DNA of 6,802 nucleotides from Gammaproteobacteria bacterium (lineage in GTDB: Bacteria > Pseudomonadota > Gammaproteobacteria > Chromatiales > Chromatiaceae): the NCBI GenBank assembly GCA_019136395.1, contig JAGVUH010000544.1:1-6802 (forward strand), in the 5' to 3' direction. Below, piece after piece: positions 6,049-6,802 of the stretch. Both the position numbers and the translations under genes were made by a program. Position 1 is the first letter of the stretch, and each line of letters starts with the position of its first letter. The notes under the pieces were generated by a model, which saw only the letters and a program-made list of their open reading frames with translations, searched no databases and was not told where the DNA came from.

Positions 6049-6378
6049 TCACGGCGACGTGCCCGTGAATTTGGACGCCAGGTTCCGGTATGGAAATAAC
6101 TCGACCAGCAGTGATGCACGTTTCGACGATCGTACCCAGTCCAACCCGTTCCAGTAACACAGGCGCCCACCGGTTCCCTTTTTATAAAACAGCCCCTTGT
6201 GGGTATGTGTTGCTCCCGCCGGTGTCAGATTGTTTGCGGCAAGATACCTGCCGGTAGCGTCACTCCACTCCAAGTCATTCCACAATGAATTTGTGGAAAG
6301 GTCGGGGGCATCCCCCCATGAGGAATCAGTCCGCGCGCCGTTTACTTTGCATTTGCCGCACGCCTGTCTTGATGCCAT
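6049..6378 (-). CDS. Hypothetical protein (109 aa) with duplicated WNxL(D/E)W motif
   Basis: I do not recognise this protein. The ATG at 6378 is chosen because AGGAGG (6391-6386) precedes it with an ideal 7-base spacer. The frame is open to another ATG at 6600, but that codon lies upstream of the proposed promoter and has no ribosome binding site. Near the N-terminus is a single CGKC (residues 7-10). Two similar aromatic motifs follow, LWNDLEW (32-38) and YWNGLDW (75-81), about 43 residues apart, suggesting an internal duplication or two copies of a small structural unit. Between them are THTHKGLFYKKGTGG (57-71), and the C-terminal third is basic. There is no signal peptide or membrane segment. 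The gene is separate from the methyltransferase operon, but its promoter shares a 12-base block with that operon's promoter, so co-regulation is possible. The strong start signal makes expression likely; the function is unknown. Confidence 0.65.
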   Translation of the reverse strand: MASRQACGKCKVNGARTDSSWGDAPDLSTNSLWNDLEWSDATGRYLAANNLTPAGATHTHKGLFYKKGTGGRLCYWNGLDWVRSSKRASLLVELFPYRNLASKFTGTSP

Positions 6379-6385
6379 TGCTCGC

Positions 6386-6391
6386 CCTCCT
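6386..6391 (-). promoter_or_regulatory. Strong ribosome binding site deciding the start at 6378
   Basis: A full AGGAGG on the minus strand lies 7 bases before the ATG at 6378. It is the best Shine-Dalgarno sequence in the window and the main reason for preferring the 109-residue form. Confidence 0.7.
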
Positions 6392-6564
6392 CTACCGGTT
6401 TGATGAGAAATAACTTGAAAAAGGTCATTGGCAACGACCAAGAACCGTGACCTAACGCCAGGTATTTGCTGGAGACTCCACCATGAGGCATGAGCCACCA
6501 ACGCGAGGTGTCGTTGAGGTATGCCCTGATGGGACAGGGCCAAGGTGGTCAACTGCTCCCCATT
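6392..6564 (-). other. Long leader region of the 109-aa gene
   Basis: If transcription starts just after the proposed -10 box, near 6558, about 180 untranslated bases precede the start at 6378. The frame through this stretch happens to stay open, so an N-terminally longer protein is not excluded. A second, weak promoter is possible (TTGCCA at 6434-6429, TATTTC at 6412-6407, 16-base spacer). I see no known riboswitch in it. Confidence 0.3.
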
Positions 6565-6592
6565 ATCATACAAGAAAAGGTCGGTAATGCAA
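6565..6592 (-). promoter_or_regulatory. Putative promoter of the 109-aa gene
   Basis: On the minus strand, TTGCAT (6592-6587) and TATGAT (6570-6565, five of six matches to the -10 consensus) are separated by 16 bases. The -35 edge and the spacer contain CATTACCGACCT, identical to the block in the promoter of the methyltransferase operon. Similar promoter sequence in two places supports both calls. Confidence 0.45.
6578..6589. repeat. Copy 2 of shared 12-bp promoter block AGGTCGGTAATG
   Basis: Exact copy, in the same orientation, of the block at 5563-5574. It is placed equivalently relative to the -35 and -10 boxes of the second promoter. The copies are 1015 bases apart. Confidence 0.5.
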
Positions 6593-6600
6593 TAAGGCAT

Positions 6601-6710
6601 GACTATTTATTCTGCGTTCTAGTAAACGCCTACTCGAATGTTGAGTTGCTACCCCCCCACCGTCTCTCTAACTTGCTGTACGAATCCAACGGACATTCGG
6701 CCCCCCTCGG
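6601..6710. other. Non-coding interval before the repeat array
   Basis: No gene is seen. A perfect 7-bp inverted repeat, CGAATGT (6635-6641) with ACATTCG (6693-6699), encloses 51 bases. The last 20 bases (6691-6710) match 14 of 20 positions of the spacer that precedes the second repeat unit (6752-6771), so this is the degenerate border of the tandem array. Confidence 0.4.
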
Positions 6711-6802
6711 TGGGCGTGTAGAAGCCCAAAATGGGCGTGTGGGAGCCCAGTCGGCATCCGGCGCCCCGGGGTGGGCGTGTAGAAGCCCAAAATGGGCGTG
6801 TG
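6711..6802. repeat. 61-bp tandem repeat of paired small hairpins, running off the window
   Basis: The unit at 6711-6771 starts again at 6772, and the 31 bases visible of the second copy are identical. Each unit holds TGGGCGTGTAGAAGCCCA (6711-6728), AAA, then TGGGCGTGTGGGAGCCCA (6732-6749), then a 22-base G+C-rich spacer. Each 18-mer is a TGGGC/GCCCA hairpin with an 8-base loop. The junction GCCCA-AAA-TGGGC (6724-6736) can form a tighter alternative hairpin. The 61-base period is not a multiple of three, and stop codons fall in the repeat, so it is not a repetitive protein. It may be a REP-like or other intergenic satellite array. Confidence 0.75.

Noticed and set aside
5751..6170. Minus-strand open frame of 139 codons
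   Set aside because: It begins inside the 109-aa gene in another frame, has no ribosome binding site, and its translation is Arg/Pro-rich without a recognisable domain.
6379..6600. Longer start (ATG at 6600) giving a 183-aa protein
   Set aside because: No ribosome binding site precedes it and it lies upstream of the proposed promoter boxes, whereas AGGAGG fits the ATG at 6378 exactly. It is not fully excluded, because the frame is open.
6711..6802. CRISPR array or integron attC array
   Set aside because: The spacer between repeats is 22 bases inside a constant 61-bp period, its upstream counterpart is similar rather than unique, no cas or integrase gene is present, and no attC core sequence is seen.

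Overview
The window is bacterial: densely packed genes, Shine-Dalgarno sites and an ATGA stop/start overlap. G+C is high (42 of 60 bases in 2401-2460) over most of its length. It looks like an accessory or mobile-element region of a G+C-rich proteobacterium. There are no ribosomal, tRNA or core-metabolism genes, and the one recognisable large protein belongs to a class often found on integrative elements, plasmids and large phages. The species cannot be named from the sequence.

Layout: all convincing genes are on the minus strand. Read in the direction of transcription, one operon starts near 5578 and runs down to about position 92. Its order is a 302-residue protein (5481-4573), a 312-residue paralogue of it (4493-3555), a 1048-residue N6-adenine-type DNA methyltransferase fused to an SNF2-like helicase (3558-412), and a small unknown 97-residue protein (385-92). 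The helicase gene overlaps the stop of its upstream neighbour by ATGA. The left edge (1-91) is downstream of the operon. It holds no provable gene, but one frame reads like the start of a zinc-finger protein.

Upstream of the operon, 5604-6048 has no convincing gene. It holds a possible three-stem folded element (5626-5709), two overlapping very basic mini-ORFs, and hairpins near an A8/T8 run that could terminate minus-strand transcription. A second minus-strand unit, a 109-residue unknown protein (6378-6049) with a very strong ribosome binding site, appears to have its own promoter near 6592-6565 and a leader of about 180 nt. The two proposed promoters share an exact 12-base block between or across their -35 and -10 boxes, suggesting common control. 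The right edge (6711-6802) is the start of a 61-bp tandem repeat built of small hairpins, which runs off the window.

How the genes may work together: the methyltransferase-helicase is expected to move on or remodel DNA and to methylate adenine. No nuclease domain is visible, so modification, anti-restriction or element maintenance fits better than a complete restriction system. The paralogous pair resembles, at the level of residue pattern only, the DUF4942 domain that accompanies DNA methyltransferases on mobile elements, and may supply partner or target-recognition subunits. That functional link is inference.
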